From: Xanthomonas sp. SI
Lineage (GTDB): Bacteria > Pseudomonadota > Gammaproteobacteria > Xanthomonadales > Xanthomonadaceae
Reading direction: 5' to 3'
Length of the DNA: 64,000 nucleotides
Assembly: GCF_014236855.1 (NCBI RefSeq)
Contig: NZ_CP051261.1
Location: 4,464,001 to 4,528,000, forward strand
Shown: positions 26,506 through 35,230 of the stretch, piece by piece
Position numbering within the stretch: the first letter of the stretch is position 1
How the letters are laid out: every line of letters begins with the position of its first letter
Translations under genes and position numbers: made by a program
The notes under the pieces: model-generated
Told to the model about the DNA's origin: nothing
Seen by the model: only the letters and a program-made list of their open reading frames with translations
The model's database searches: none

Positions 26506-27805
26506 GACCGGCTCCTGTCGGCGGCGGCGCCGGGGGTGACGACGGCGGCTGCGGAGACGGCAAGGTGATCGTCGCGGCCACGCCGCTGGGGAAGTTGGAC
26601 ACGATGGCGAACGTGGCCGCGCCGGCATAGGTCAGGCGCAAGCGCTCGCGCAGGTTCTTCAGGCCGATGCCGGTGCCGCTGGACTGGGTGTTGAAGCCCA
26701 GGCCGTCGTCGGCGACGGTGATGGTGACGTGGTCGTCGAACGCGCGCGCCAGGATCCAGACCGTGCCGCCGCCGGGCTTGGGTTCCAGGCCATGCTTGAT
26801 TGCGTTCTCGACCAGGGTCTGCAGCATCATCGACGGCAGCGGCAGGCTCTTCATCGCCTCCGGCACCTGCAGTTCCAGCTGCAGCCGCGCGCCCATGCGG
26901 ATCTTGAGGATCTCCAGGTAGGCCTGGGTGCGTTCCAGCTCTTCGCCAAGCGAACTCAGTGCGTCCTCGGCGCTGGGCAGCGAGCGGCGCAGGTACTGGA
27001 TCAGGTAGCCGAGCATCAGGTCGGCGCGCGGCGGATCGGTGCGCGCCAGCACCTGCGCGCTGGCCAGCGTGTTGTACAGAAAGTGCGGCTCGACCTGCGC
27101 GTGCAGCAGATTCAGCCGCGCCACGGTCAGCTCCTGATCGGTGGCCGCCTGCTTGGCGGCGGCCTGCTCGTCGCGGCGCAACTCGGCGACGCGGCGCGCC
27201 ACCGCACGGCTCAATGCCTCGGCGTTCTCGTAGTTGCTGCCCTCGTCGACCGCGAACAGGTCGATCCAGGCGCTGGCGTCGGGTTCCAGCAGCAAGGTCA
27301 GACTGCTGGTGCCGGCGCCGGGTGCAAGCGTCGCCAGCACCTGATTGCGCTTGACCGCGAAGCGCGCGGCCAGGTTCCAGCGCGACGGCGTGCGGCCGTT
27401 GTACGGGTCGATGCGGCGCACCTTGGCGCGCACCTGCAGGCTGTCGGCGGCGCTCTCGATCTCTTCCACCCGCGGCAGTTCGCGCACCGCCGCAGCGACC
27501 AGCGCGAACGCCTCGCGGGTGTCCAGCGGGATCTCGATCTGGCGGCGCTGGCGGCTGGACAGGGTGGCGTTGTCCAGCCGCCCGGCGATCAGCCAGACCC
27601 GGCGCAGATGGGTGATGCCGGCGACCAGCGCCGACAGTATCAGCAGCATCGCCAGCAGGCCGAAGAACCAGCCGGGCCGGTTTTCCATGCCGTAGAACAG
27701 GCCGCTCCAGACGAAGCCGGCGACGATCACCGCCGCCACCCAGGCGCACAGCAGGCGGAGGATCAGGGACACGCTGGAAAACATGGCGGCGGGGATCGAT
27801 GACAT
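26498..27805 (-). CDS. LytS-type sensor histidine kinase
   Basis: A 435-residue membrane kinase of the His_kinase/LytS (HPK8-like) group. Two N-terminal helices (about 12-36 and 45-65) anchor it. The phospho-acceptor is His241 in QVEPHFLYNTLAS, and the ATPase domain has the N-box LVENAIKHGL and G-box VADDGLGFN with GTGIGLKNLRERL. I place the start at the ATG 27805, though 27784 and 27817 are possible and no strong ribosome site decides. It overlaps the response regulator by eight bases, so the two form a coupled two-component operon. The signal is unknown. Confidence 0.9.
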   Translation of the reverse strand: MSSIPAAMFSSVSLILRLLCAWVAAVIVAGFVWSGLFYGMENRPGWFFGLLAMLLILSALVAGITHLRRVWLIAGRLDNATLSSRQRRQIEIPLDTREAFALVAAAVRELPRVEEIESAADSLQVRAKVRRIDPYNGRTPSRWNLAARFAVKRNQVLATLAPGAGTSSLTLLLEPDASAWIDLFAVDEGSNYENAEALSRAVARRVAELRRDEQAAAKQAATDQELTVARLNLLHAQVEPHFLYNTLASAQVLARTDPPRADLMLGYLIQYLRRSLPSAEDALSSLGEELERTQAYLEILKIRMGARLQLELQVPEAMKSLPLPSMMLQTLVENAIKHGLEPKPGGGTVWILARAFDDHVTITVADDGLGFNTQSSGTGIGLKNLRERLRLTYAGAATFAIVSNFPSGVAATITLPSPQPPSSPPAPPPTGAGHG

Positions 27806-28016
27806 GGCCGCGAGCATAGCCGCGGCAGCGCAGGCCGCCAGTCCCCTTGCGACAAAAACCCTGCAAGTGCGGACGGAACCTCGGATCGGCGGCGCCAACC
27901 GCGGCACCGGCGACGCTTCGGCGTTGCGTCTGCGCGTGCACCTATTGCCGGCCTGCGGAAGCGACGTGGACCTACACGCTCGCTTAGACTTCGGTCGTCA
28001 CGATCAGGAGCCCGGC

Positions 28017-29231
28017 ATGCACCGACGACACTTCCTGCGCAGCGGCGCACTGGCCGCCGCCACGTTCGGTGCCGGTCCTCTGCTCGCGCAGCCGCGGCGC
28101 GATGCCGCGATGCCGCAGCCAGCGCCGACCCGGCCGATCCTCCCCGCAACGCCCGCTCCCAGCGCCGCCTTCGCCGTGCCGGCGCCGCTGGCGCCGATCC
28201 GCGCCAGCGCCGACCGCATCGTCGCGCTGCACGCGTGCACGCGTCCGTTCCGCGCGCAAGGGCCGCGCATCGAGGCCGAGCGCATCGGCCGCAAGACCGT
28301 GATCCACAACTACGGCCATGGCGGCAGCGGCTGGTCGCTGTCGTGGGGATCGGCGGCGATCGCCACGCAGCTGGCGCGCGCCACCGGCCAGACCCAACTG
28401 GCGGTGATCGGCTGCGGCGCGATCGGCCTGACCACCGCGCTGGTCGCGCAGCGCGCCGGGCTGCGCGTGCGCATCTACGCCAGGGAGCGGCCGCCGGAAG
28501 TGCGTTCTTCCTTCGCCACCGGGGTGTGGTCGCCGGATTCGCGGGTGTGCACTAGCGCCTACGCCACGCCCGAGTTCGGGCGGCGCTGGGAACGGATGGC
28601 GCGCACCTCGTTCGACATGTACCAGAACCTGCTCGGCCTGCCTGGCGATCCGATCGAGTGGCGCGACGGCTACGTGCTGTCGGATGTGCCGTTCGACCAG
28701 CCCAGCGGCCATGGCGGCAACGGCGAACCCGACTACCCAGCGCTGGAGGCGCAGTATCTGGCCGACCTCGGCCCGCACTCGCAGCCGCTGGCGGCAGGCC
28801 AGCATCCGTTCCGGGTGGCGCATGTGCGCCGCTACACGCAACTGGTGTTCAACATCAGCGCCTATGCGCGGCTGCTGCTGGACGATTTCCTCGCCGCCGG
28901 CGGCGAGATCGAAACGCGCGAGTTCGCAAGCCCGCGCCAGTTCGCCGACCTGCGCGAGAAGACCCTGGTCAACGCCACCGGTTATGGCGCGCGCGCCCTG
29001 CTCGGCGACGACAGCCTGGTGCCGGTGCGCGGACAGACCGCGCGGCTGGTGCCGCAGCCGGAAGTGAACTACGGGCTGGTCTATCGCGGCCACAACCTCA
29101 ACGTGGTGCCGCGCCGCGACGGGATCCTGGTGCAGGCGCAGGCCGACGGCGATTTCGGCAACCCAGATGCCACTCCGGATCGCGCCGCCTCCGAGGCGGC
29201 GGTGGCGCGGCTTGCTACGCTGTTCGCGTAA
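28017..29231 (+). CDS. Tat-exported D-amino-acid-oxidase-like flavoprotein with permuted domain order
   Basis: A 404-residue FAD oxidoreductase of the DAO family. The N-terminus MHRRHFLRSGALAAATFGAG is a twin-arginine signal peptide. The DAO signature VIHNYGHGGSGWSLSWGSA, which in ordinary D-amino-acid oxidases lies near the C-terminus, here sits at residues 95-113. The FAD-binding Rossmann motif (VIGCGAIGLTTA, Gly132/134/137) follows at about 130. The C-terminus ends with the strand and helix that precede the signature in normal DAOs. This points to a circular permutation. The enzyme should deaminate a D-amino acid in the periplasm. It is convergent with the small operon ending at 29247. Confidence 0.82.
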   Translation: MHRRHFLRSGALAAATFGAGPLLAQPRRDAAMPQPAPTRPILPATPAPSAAFAVPAPLAPIRASADRIVALHACTRPFRAQGPRIEAERIGRKTVIHNYGHGGSGWSLSWGSAAIATQLARATGQTQLAVIGCGAIGLTTALVAQRAGLRVRIYARERPPEVRSSFATGVWSPDSRVCTSAYATPEFGRRWERMARTSFDMYQNLLGLPGDPIEWRDGYVLSDVPFDQPSGHGGNGEPDYPALEAQYLADLGPHSQPLAAGQHPFRVAHVRRYTQLVFNISAYARLLLDDFLAAGGEIETREFASPRQFADLREKTLVNATGYGARALLGDDSLVPVRGQTARLVPQPEVNYGLVYRGHNLNVVPRRDGILVQAQADGDFGNPDATPDRAASEAAVARLATLFA

Positions 29232-29246
29232 CCGCGATGCCCCGCG

Positions 29247-29465
29247 CTACAGCCGACTGACGCTGCGGATGCGGATGTCGTCGCTGTCCACGCCGTGCCG
29301 CTGCGCCGCCTGCGCGCGCAGTCGTTGCAGCAGGCATTCCGGGTCCAGCGGCGCATCGTCGTCCCAGCTGTGCGCCAGCGTGCCCCAGGCCACGCGCTGA
29401 CCGTAGCTGTAGGCGTCGTAGTCGGCCAAGTAGTGGCGCGCGGACTCAGGTGCCGACGTGGACAT
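29247..29465 (-). CDS. Small protein of unknown function, third gene of the AroQ-like operon
   Basis: A 72-residue acidic protein (DYDAYSYGQRVAW, SWDDDAPLDPECLLQRLRAQ, GVDSDDIRIRSVSRL). I do not recognise it. It overlaps the end of the upstream AroQ-like gene by 20 bases, so it is probably co-translated. It has no signal peptide or membrane helix. Its small size and acidic, helical character would fit an accessory or chaperone-like partner, but that is only a guess. Confidence 0.6.
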   Translation of the reverse strand: MSTSAPESARHYLADYDAYSYGQRVAWGTLAHSWDDDAPLDPECLLQRLRAQAAQRHGVDSDDIRIRSVSRL

Positions 29466-29895
29466 CGCCTTCGTAGCCGTTGCAGCCCAGGTGTTCCAGC
29501 GCGATCGACAAGGCCAGCGCGTAGCTCTGCGCGCAATAGCCGCCGACCTGGCCCACGCGCTGCCGCGAGGCCGCGCACAGGCAGGGTTCGCGCTGGTCGC
29601 AGGCATCGTCGTGCACTTCCACGTACGGCCGGCCCAGGTGCGCGACCGCCGCGGCGGTGGCGGCGCTGTCCGAGCACGCGCCCGGATCCAGCAGCAGCAT
29701 TTCCACCGCCGCCGCGTCGGCTTGGGCCAGCGCATGCAGCAGTTCGCCCTCGCTGGCGCAGCCGCGCACCGCCAGGGTCTTGCCGGCACGGCCGGCATGC
29801 TCGAGCAATTGCCGCATCACCCGCGGCGCGATGCGCGCCGGGCGGCCGCGATGGCCGGCCACGCAGTCCGGGCCGCGCAACAACAGGATCGACAT
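29446..29895 (-). CDS. Degenerate type II 3-dehydroquinate dehydratase-like protein (AroQ paralogue)
   Basis: A 149-residue protein that aligns along its length with type II dehydroquinases. It has the N-terminal strand ILLLRGPD in place of NGPN, LLLDPGA in place of the NPGA loop, and VEVHDDA where AroQ has the catalytic-histidine motif IEVHISN, then SYALALSIALEHLG where AroQ has GYxLAL. The N-terminal Tyr and Arg of the active site are not conserved and the Asn in the loop is replaced by Asp. It is therefore probably not a dehydroquinase. The ATG at 29895 is ten bases after the first paralogue. Five cysteines (CDQREPCLC and others) may matter. Confidence 0.68.
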   Translation of the reverse strand: MSILLLRGPDCVAGHRGRPARIAPRVMRQLLEHAGRAGKTLAVRGCASEGELLHALAQADAAAVEMLLLDPGACSDSAATAAAVAHLGRPYVEVHDDACDQREPCLCAASRQRVGQVGGYCAQSYALALSIALEHLGCNGYEGDVHVGT

Positions 29896-29905
29896 GGCGG
29901 CGCCC

Positions 29906-30328
29906 TCAGTTGGCCAGCGCCGCGCGCGCGCCGAGATGGCGCGCGGCCACGCCCAGCGCGATCGCGTAGCTGTCGGCGAGCGCGCCATTGGCGATCACCG
30001 TCAGCAGCGGCATGTGGCGCGGATGCAGCAGCGGTTCCAGCGCCTGCGCGCTGGCGTCGTGCACTTCGATGTAGGGATGGCCGAGCGCATCGAGCGCCTC
30101 GCGCAGCTGCACGCCGTGATCGGCCAGGTCCGCGGCCGGCAGTTCGCCGGAGTCCAGCAGTACCAGCTCGGTCTCGTCGTGCGCGCCCTCCTGCAGCCGC
30201 GCCACGATCTGCGCCGCATCGGCGCAGGCCACCGGCACCACGCGGGCACCGGACGCGCCGGCCAGGCAACGAGCCACGGCAATGGCCGGCGCATCGCGGT
30301 GCGGGCCTTGGATCACCAGAATCGACAT
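29906..30328 (-). CDS. Degenerate type II 3-dehydroquinate dehydratase-like protein (AroQ paralogue)
   Basis: A 140-residue paralogue of the gene that follows it. It starts SILVIQGPH, then LVLLDSGE in place of the NPGA loop, PYIEVHDASAQALEP (the histidine motif, here IEVHD), and SYAIALGVAARHLG at the end, which match the dehydroquinase fold. The catalytic Tyr and Arg near the N-terminus are absent and the loop Asn is replaced, so catalysis as in AroQ is unlikely. The fold is a homododecamer in true AroQ. Two tandem degenerate copies suggest a hetero-oligomer. The start at 30328 was chosen because it matches the paralogue. Confidence 0.7.
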   Translation of the reverse strand: MSILVIQGPHRDAPAIAVARCLAGASGARVVPVACADAAQIVARLQEGAHDETELVLLDSGELPAADLADHGVQLREALDALGHPYIEVHDASAQALEPLLHPRHMPLLTVIANGALADSYAIALGVAARHLGARAALAN

Positions 30329-30431
30329 GGAACACATCCAACGGAAAGGACGCTGCAGACTCTAGGCCTGTGCCGCGTAAGCGCGCCATTGCGCCATGCC
30401 GTTGCCGCGTAAAGCTTGCGTAAGAAGTGCC

Positions 30432-30545
30432 GGGATTGGGAATTCGGGATTCGGGATTCGGGATTGGGAAAATCCAAGCCGGTCGCGCCCCCGCTTCGCC
30501 ACCATCGCCTTTACGAATCCCGCAATCCCCAATCCCGAATCCCGG
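30432..30545. repeat. GGGATTCGGGATT-type repeat pair, inverted
   Basis: A block of GGGATTC/GGGATTG units (30432-30469) is followed 45 bp later by its inverted counterpart (GAATCCC/CAATCCC, 30515-30545). This is a known style of short dispersed repeat in xanthomonads. The pair could form a hairpin upstream of the permease gene. Confidence 0.7.
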
Positions 30546-30614
30546 AAGTGCGGCGCCGCCGCGCTTCTGCGATCATCCCCGGTTTCCCGCTGCCGACGCC
30601 GCCAGGAACCTTCC

Positions 30615-32207
30615 ATGACCCAAACCGCCTTGCGCCGCGATGTCGGCCCATTCGCCCTGATGCTGACCGGCCTGGGCTCGATCATCGGCTCCGGCTGGCT
30701 GTTCGGCGCCTGGCGCGCGGCCGGGCTGGCCGGCCCCGGCGCGGTCTGGGCCTGGCTGCTGGGCGCGGCGATCGTCACCACCATCGCCCTGGCCTATGCC
30801 GAACTGGGCGCGATGTTCCCCGAGTCCGGCGGCATGGTCCGCTACAGCCACTACTCGCACGGCTCGCTGGTCGGCTTCATCGCCGGCTGGGCCAACTGGA
30901 TCGCGATCGTGTCGGTGATCCCGGTCGAGGCCGAGGCCTCGGTGCAGTACATGGCGTCGTGGCCGTGGCAGTGGGCGCAGGATCTGTACGTGCAGCAGCC
31001 CGGCGGCGCCGGCGAACTGTCGGTGCCAGGCCTGTACATCGCCGCGGCGCTGGTGCTGGTGTATTTCCTGCTGAACTTCTGGAGCGTGAAGCTGTTCGCC
31101 CGCTCCAACAGCCTGATCACCGTGTTCAAGCTGGTGGTGCCGGCACTGACCGGCGTGGCGCTGATCGCCAGCGGTTTCCACAGCGAGAATTTCAGCGTAG
31201 GCCTGCATGGCGGCACGCATACGATCGATTTCGCCGCGGTGCTGACCGCGGTGGCCACCGCCGGCATCGTGTTCAGCTTCAACGGGTTCCAGAGTCCGGT
31301 GAACCTGGCCGGCGAAGCGCGCGATCCCGGACGCAGCATCCCGTTCGCGGTGCTCGGCTCGATCGCGCTGGCCACGGTGATCTACCTGATCCTGCAGGTG
31401 GCCTACATCGGTTCGGTGCCGCCGGAGCTGCTGGCCAAGGCCGGCTGGCACGGCATCGATTTCCGCTCGCCGTTCGCGCAGCTGGCGATCATCGTCAACC
31501 TGCACTGGCTGGCGATGCTGCTGTACGTGGACGCCTTCGTCAGCCCCAGCGGCACCGGTATCACCTACACCGCGACCACCGCGCGGATGATCTATGGCAT
31601 GGAGAAGAACGGCACCTTGCCGAAGGTGCTGGGCAAGCTGCATCCGCACTGGGGCGTGCCGCGCCCGGCGATGTTCTTCAACCTGGCGGTGTCCTACCTG
31701 TTCCTGTTCTTCTTCCGCGGCTGGGGCACGTTGGCGGCAGTGATCTCGGTGGCCACGATCATCTCCTACCTGACCGGCCCGATCAGCGCGATGGCGCTGC
31801 GCCGCCACGCGCCGGAGATGCACCGCCCGTTGCGCATCTTCGGCCTGCCGGTACTGGCCGCCACCGCCTTCGTGCTGGCCACCGAATTGCTGTACTGGGC
31901 GCGCTGGCCGCTGACCGGCGAGATCATCCTGCTGATGCTGGTGGCGCTGCCGGTGTACGCGTATTACCAGCACCGCCAGGGCTGGAAGGATTTCGGCAAG
32001 CACCTGCGCGGCGCCAGCTGGCTGATCGCCTACCTGCCGACCATCGCGCTGCTGTCGTGGGCCGGCAGCACCACCTTCGGCGGGCATGGCTACCTGTCCT
32101 ACGGCCCGGACCTGATCGTGGTCGGCGTGGTCGCACTGGGCTTCTACTTCTGGGGCGTGCGCGCCGGCTGGCGCACGCCGTCGCTGCAGCAGGCCAGCGC
32201 CGGCTGA
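30615..32207 (+). CDS. APC-family amino acid permease
   Basis: A 530-residue transporter with about 12-14 predicted membrane helices. The N-terminus ALMLTGLGSIIGSGWLFGAW is the conserved APC motif for substrate binding in helix 1, and FSFNGFQSPVNLAGEARDP matches helix 6-7 of the fold. It moves amino acids or amines by proton coupling. The specific substrate is unknown. An AGGAA ribosome site precedes the ATG at 30615. It lies in a segment where the AroQ-like operon starts nearby in the opposite direction, sharing an upstream repeat pair. Confidence 0.88.
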   Translation: MTQTALRRDVGPFALMLTGLGSIIGSGWLFGAWRAAGLAGPGAVWAWLLGAAIVTTIALAYAELGAMFPESGGMVRYSHYSHGSLVGFIAGWANWIAIVSVIPVEAEASVQYMASWPWQWAQDLYVQQPGGAGELSVPGLYIAAALVLVYFLLNFWSVKLFARSNSLITVFKLVVPALTGVALIASGFHSENFSVGLHGGTHTIDFAAVLTAVATAGIVFSFNGFQSPVNLAGEARDPGRSIPFAVLGSIALATVIYLILQVAYIGSVPPELLAKAGWHGIDFRSPFAQLAIIVNLHWLAMLLYVDAFVSPSGTGITYTATTARMIYGMEKNGTLPKVLGKLHPHWGVPRPAMFFNLAVSYLFLFFFRGWGTLAAVISVATIISYLTGPISAMALRRHAPEMHRPLRIFGLPVLAATAFVLATELLYWARWPLTGEIILLMLVALPVYAYYQHRQGWKDFGKHLRGASWLIAYLPTIALLSWAGSTTFGGHGYLSYGPDLIVVGVVALGFYFWGVRAGWRTPSLQQASAG

Positions 32208-32216
32208 GGCCGGCGC
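32197..32216 (+). terminator. G+C hairpin at the permease stop
   Basis: GCGCCGGC (32197-32204) and GCCGGCGC (32209-32216) pair perfectly around TGAG, which contains the permease stop codon. No T tract follows. It may act for both convergent genes. Confidence 0.35.
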
Positions 32217-32226
32217 CGGCGCGGGG

Positions 32227-32787
32227 TCAGCGCAGCGCCTGCAGCAGGCGCGAGACCAGCGTGGCGCCGACGAATCCCGGCAGGCTGCACAGCAACGCCA
32301 TGCTGAAGGTCTCGATGGCATCGCGCTGCATGCTCAGCACCGCGAACGCGATGCCGAGGCAGATCAGGGACGACAGAAATCCCACCAGGCCGATCCGCGC
32401 ATGCGCGCGCCAGCCGCGCAATCGTGGCCAGTACCACGCGGCGATCGCGCCGGTCAGCAAGGCCGGCAACGCGCCGAACAGGTAGGACACCAACGCGATC
32501 GCCAGCGCGGCCAGCAACGCATTGCCGAACGGCAGGCTGCCCCCCACCGATCCGATCAGCAGCAACGGCGCCGCCACCAGGAACGTGCCCAGCGGCGGAC
32601 CGGCGATCAGGAACGCCAACACCACGCCGGTGCGCACCAGGCCAGGATGCAATGGATCGATGGCATCGGCGGTGGCGGCCAGATCGTCGCCTTGCGGCAC
32701 ATCGGTGCCGGGCGCCTGCGGGGCATGCGCCGGTGCCATGGGCGCGGCAGAGACGGTATCGGTATCGGATGGATCGTCGGTCGTCAT
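32227..32787 (-). CDS. Membrane protein of unknown function, tandem paralogue 1
   Basis: A 186-residue protein with an acidic, proline-rich N-terminal tail (about 1-45) and four membrane helices in the rest. It shares the segments DPLHPGLVRTGVVLAFLIAG, SYLFGALPALLTG and GFVGATLVSRLLQALR with the gene at 32973, so the two arose by duplication. The function is unknown. Both point the same way, downstream of the M28 peptidase gene. Confidence 0.8.
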   Translation of the reverse strand: MTTDDPSDTDTVSAAPMAPAHAPQAPGTDVPQGDDLAATADAIDPLHPGLVRTGVVLAFLIAGPPLGTFLVAAPLLLIGSVGGSLPFGNALLAALAIALVSYLFGALPALLTGAIAAWYWPRLRGWRAHARIGLVGFLSSLICLGIAFAVLSMQRDAIETFSMALLCSLPGFVGATLVSRLLQALR

Positions 32788-32972
32788 GGAACAGTGCCGT
32801 TTAGGGGTCGTTTGGTTCGTCGTTGCGGTAGGGGTGCGCGCGCTACGCGGCGACCGCGCGACCGGGAATGCCGATCATCACTATCGGCAGGCGGCGCAGC
32901 GGCGGGCGACGATCCCGGCGATCAGTCCAGACGAATACGATGCCTGTAAAGGCGCGGACGGCAGCGATGCGG

Positions 32973-33557
32973 CTATGTCGATTCGGGCATGCGTGCAGGC
33001 ACCGGTGTCCCGCCACGCAGCGCCTGCAGCAAACGCGAAACCAGCGTGGCGCCGACGAACCCCGCCAGCGCGCACAGGGCCAGCGCGATGGCGACCTCGT
33101 TGGCGGGCGGCGGCGGGCGGCGCAGCAGCGCGATCGCCGCGCCGACGCAGATCGCCGACAGCAGCGCGGCGGCCAGGCCCAGCCGCAGATGCGCGCGCCA
33201 GCCGCGCAGGCGTGGCCAAAACCATGCGGCCAGCAGGCCGGTCAGCAGGGCCGGCAACGCGCCGAACACATAGGAAAACAGCGCCATCATCAGGGCCAGC
33301 AACAGGCTACTGACGGAGGGGCCTTCTCCCGACCACACGATGGCCACCGGAAAGCCGACCACGACCGTGCCCAGCGGCGGGCCGGCGATCAGGAACGCCA
33401 GCACCACGCCGGTGCGCACCAGGCCGGGATGCAGCGGATCGATCACGTCTGCCGCGCCGGGATCGGCGACGGCGGCCTCGGCCGCCGTCGGCCACGACGA
33501 TGCTGCGTCGTCCTGCAGCCGCGCCACCGGCACGGCGTCCGGCGGCTCGGTCGTCAT
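32973..33557 (-). CDS. Membrane protein of unknown function, tandem paralogue 2
   Basis: A 194-residue homologue of the protein at 32227 with the same layout: a soluble N-terminal tail of about 40 residues and about four membrane helices. The N-terminal tails differ while the helices are nearly identical, consistent with duplication followed by tail divergence. It begins 14 bp after the M28 peptidase stop, so the three genes could be one transcript. No family was recognised. Confidence 0.8.
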   Translation of the reverse strand: MTTEPPDAVPVARLQDDAASSWPTAAEAAVADPGAADVIDPLHPGLVRTGVVLAFLIAGPPLGTVVVGFPVAIVWSGEGPSVSSLLLALMMALFSYVFGALPALLTGLLAAWFWPRLRGWRAHLRLGLAAALLSAICVGAAIALLRRPPPPANEVAIALALCALAGFVGATLVSRLLQALRGGTPVPARMPEST

Positions 33558-33571
33558 GCCTCAGCCCCGGC

Positions 33572-35230
33572 CTATTGCCGCTGCGCCGCGCTGGCGTCGC
33601 GGGTGGCACGGAACTCAGAGTCGCTGCTCCAGTTCGGCCATTGCGGCGAGTTGGCCAGCTCGCTGCCCAGCGTGTACAGCACCTGCAGGTCGCGCGCGGC
33701 ACCGGCGAAGATCCAGCTCGGCAGCCATTCGTCGCCGGGCTGGTGGTAGCGCTTGGCGGTGTAGTCGTCGGAAGCCGCCTTGCCGGCCTTGATCCCGCCG
33801 TCCACCCAGTCCTGCCCGGCCGCGAACGACAGCGCCGGCACGCCGCGCTTGGCGAAGGAGAAGTGGTCGGAGCGGAAGAAGTAGCCGGCTTCCGGCTTCG
33901 GGTCCGGCGTGTAGCGCAGGTCCCAGCGCTTGGCGACCGTCTTCAGATCCTCGAGCAGGTCCAGCTTGGCGGTGCCGTAGATGCCGAAATCGCGCGACGG
34001 GCCGAACGGGCTCATGCCGTCCATGTTGATCACCGCCACCGTGCGCGCCAGCGGATACAGCGGCTTGGACGCGTAGTACTCCGAGCCGAGCAGGCCCTTC
34101 TCCTCGGCGGTGACCGCCAGGAACACCACCGAGCGCTGCGGCGCCGGGCCCTTGGCGAACACGCGGCCCAGTTCCAGCAGCGCGGCGGTGCCGCTGGCGT
34201 TGTCCAGCGCGCCGTTGAAGATGCGATCGCCGTTGGCGTCGGGCGCGCCCACGCCGATGTGGTCCCAGTGCGCGGTGTAGATCACGCTGTCGTCCGGATG
34301 GGTGCTGCCGGGCAGCCGCGCGACCACGTTGTGCGAGGTGATGACCTCCGACTTCACCGCGTAGTCGGCATGCAGGCGCTCGCCCTTCAGTTCCACCGGC
34401 TTGAAATCGCGCGACTGCGCCTGTTTCTTCAAGGCCTCGAAATCCAGCCCGGCGCGCTTGAACAGGTCCACCGCCAGATCGCGCTGGATCCAGCCTTCGA
34501 GCGTGGGATGGGCGGCCTTGGGATCGTCGCGGACCACGTCGAACATGCTGTTGGTGTTGGAGCTGGCCACCGTGGCCCAGCCGTAGGACGCCGGGGCGGT
34601 CTCGTGCACGATCAGCACGCCGGCCGCGCCCTGCCGCGCGCCCTCTTCGTACTTGTAGGTCCAGCGGCCGTAGTAGGTCATGCCCTTGCCGTCGAACGCG
34701 CCCTTGCCGGTCTCGAAGTCCGGGTCGTTGATCAGCACCACCGCGATCTTGCCCTTCAGGTCCACGCCCTTGAAGTCGTCCCAGTCGCGCTCCGGCGCCT
34801 TGACCCCGTAGCCGACGAACACCAACGGCGCGGCGTCGATGGCGACCTGGGTGCTGCCGTCGAGCGCGGCGCGCACGGCGATCTGCTGGCCCTGGGTCAG
34901 CGCCTGGCGCTGGCCGCCGGCCTCGACCGCCACCTGCGGCGTGCCGACGATGTCGGCGCGGCGCAGCGGCACCGCCTGCGTCCACAGGCGCTTGCCGTCC
35001 TGCAGGTCGCCGCCCGGCTGCAGGCCCGCGGCCTGGAACTGCGCGCTGAGGTAGGCCACGGTCTTGTCCTCGCCCGGCGTGGCCGGCGCGCGGCCCTCGT
35101 AAGCGTCGGAGGACAGCGTCTTGACGTCGGCGGAAATGCGCTTGGTGTCGAAACTCGGTGCGGACGGCGGCGCCGCCATCAGTGCGCCGGAAATCGCCAG
35201 CGCCAGCATGCCCATGATCGGTCGCTTCAC
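33572..35230 (-). CDS. Secreted M28-family metallopeptidase
   Basis: A 552-residue zinc aminopeptidase of the M28 family. A signal peptide (MGMLALAISGALMA) precedes a PA-type insert region (about 110-260), and the catalytic domain has the zinc ligands in order: TAHWDHIG, NGALDNASG, AVTAEEKGLLGS with the catalytic and metal Glu, VINMDG and YHQPGDEW. The start is GTG at 35230 with an AGGGGCAAGA site just upstream; an ATG at 35215 is possible. The exported enzyme probably removes N-terminal residues from peptides in the periplasm or outside the cell. Confidence 0.9.
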   Translation of the reverse strand: MKRPIMGMLALAISGALMAAPPSAPSFDTKRISADVKTLSSDAYEGRAPATPGEDKTVAYLSAQFQAAGLQPGGDLQDGKRLWTQAVPLRRADIVGTPQVAVEAGGQRQALTQGQQIAVRAALDGSTQVAIDAAPLVFVGYGVKAPERDWDDFKGVDLKGKIAVVLINDPDFETGKGAFDGKGMTYYGRWTYKYEEGARQGAAGVLIVHETAPASYGWATVASSNTNSMFDVVRDDPKAAHPTLEGWIQRDLAVDLFKRAGLDFEALKKQAQSRDFKPVELKGERLHADYAVKSEVITSHNVVARLPGSTHPDDSVIYTAHWDHIGVGAPDANGDRIFNGALDNASGTAALLELGRVFAKGPAPQRSVVFLAVTAEEKGLLGSEYYASKPLYPLARTVAVINMDGMSPFGPSRDFGIYGTAKLDLLEDLKTVAKRWDLRYTPDPKPEAGYFFRSDHFSFAKRGVPALSFAAGQDWVDGGIKAGKAASDDYTAKRYHQPGDEWLPSWIFAGAARDLQVLYTLGSELANSPQWPNWSSDSEFRATRDASAAQRQ

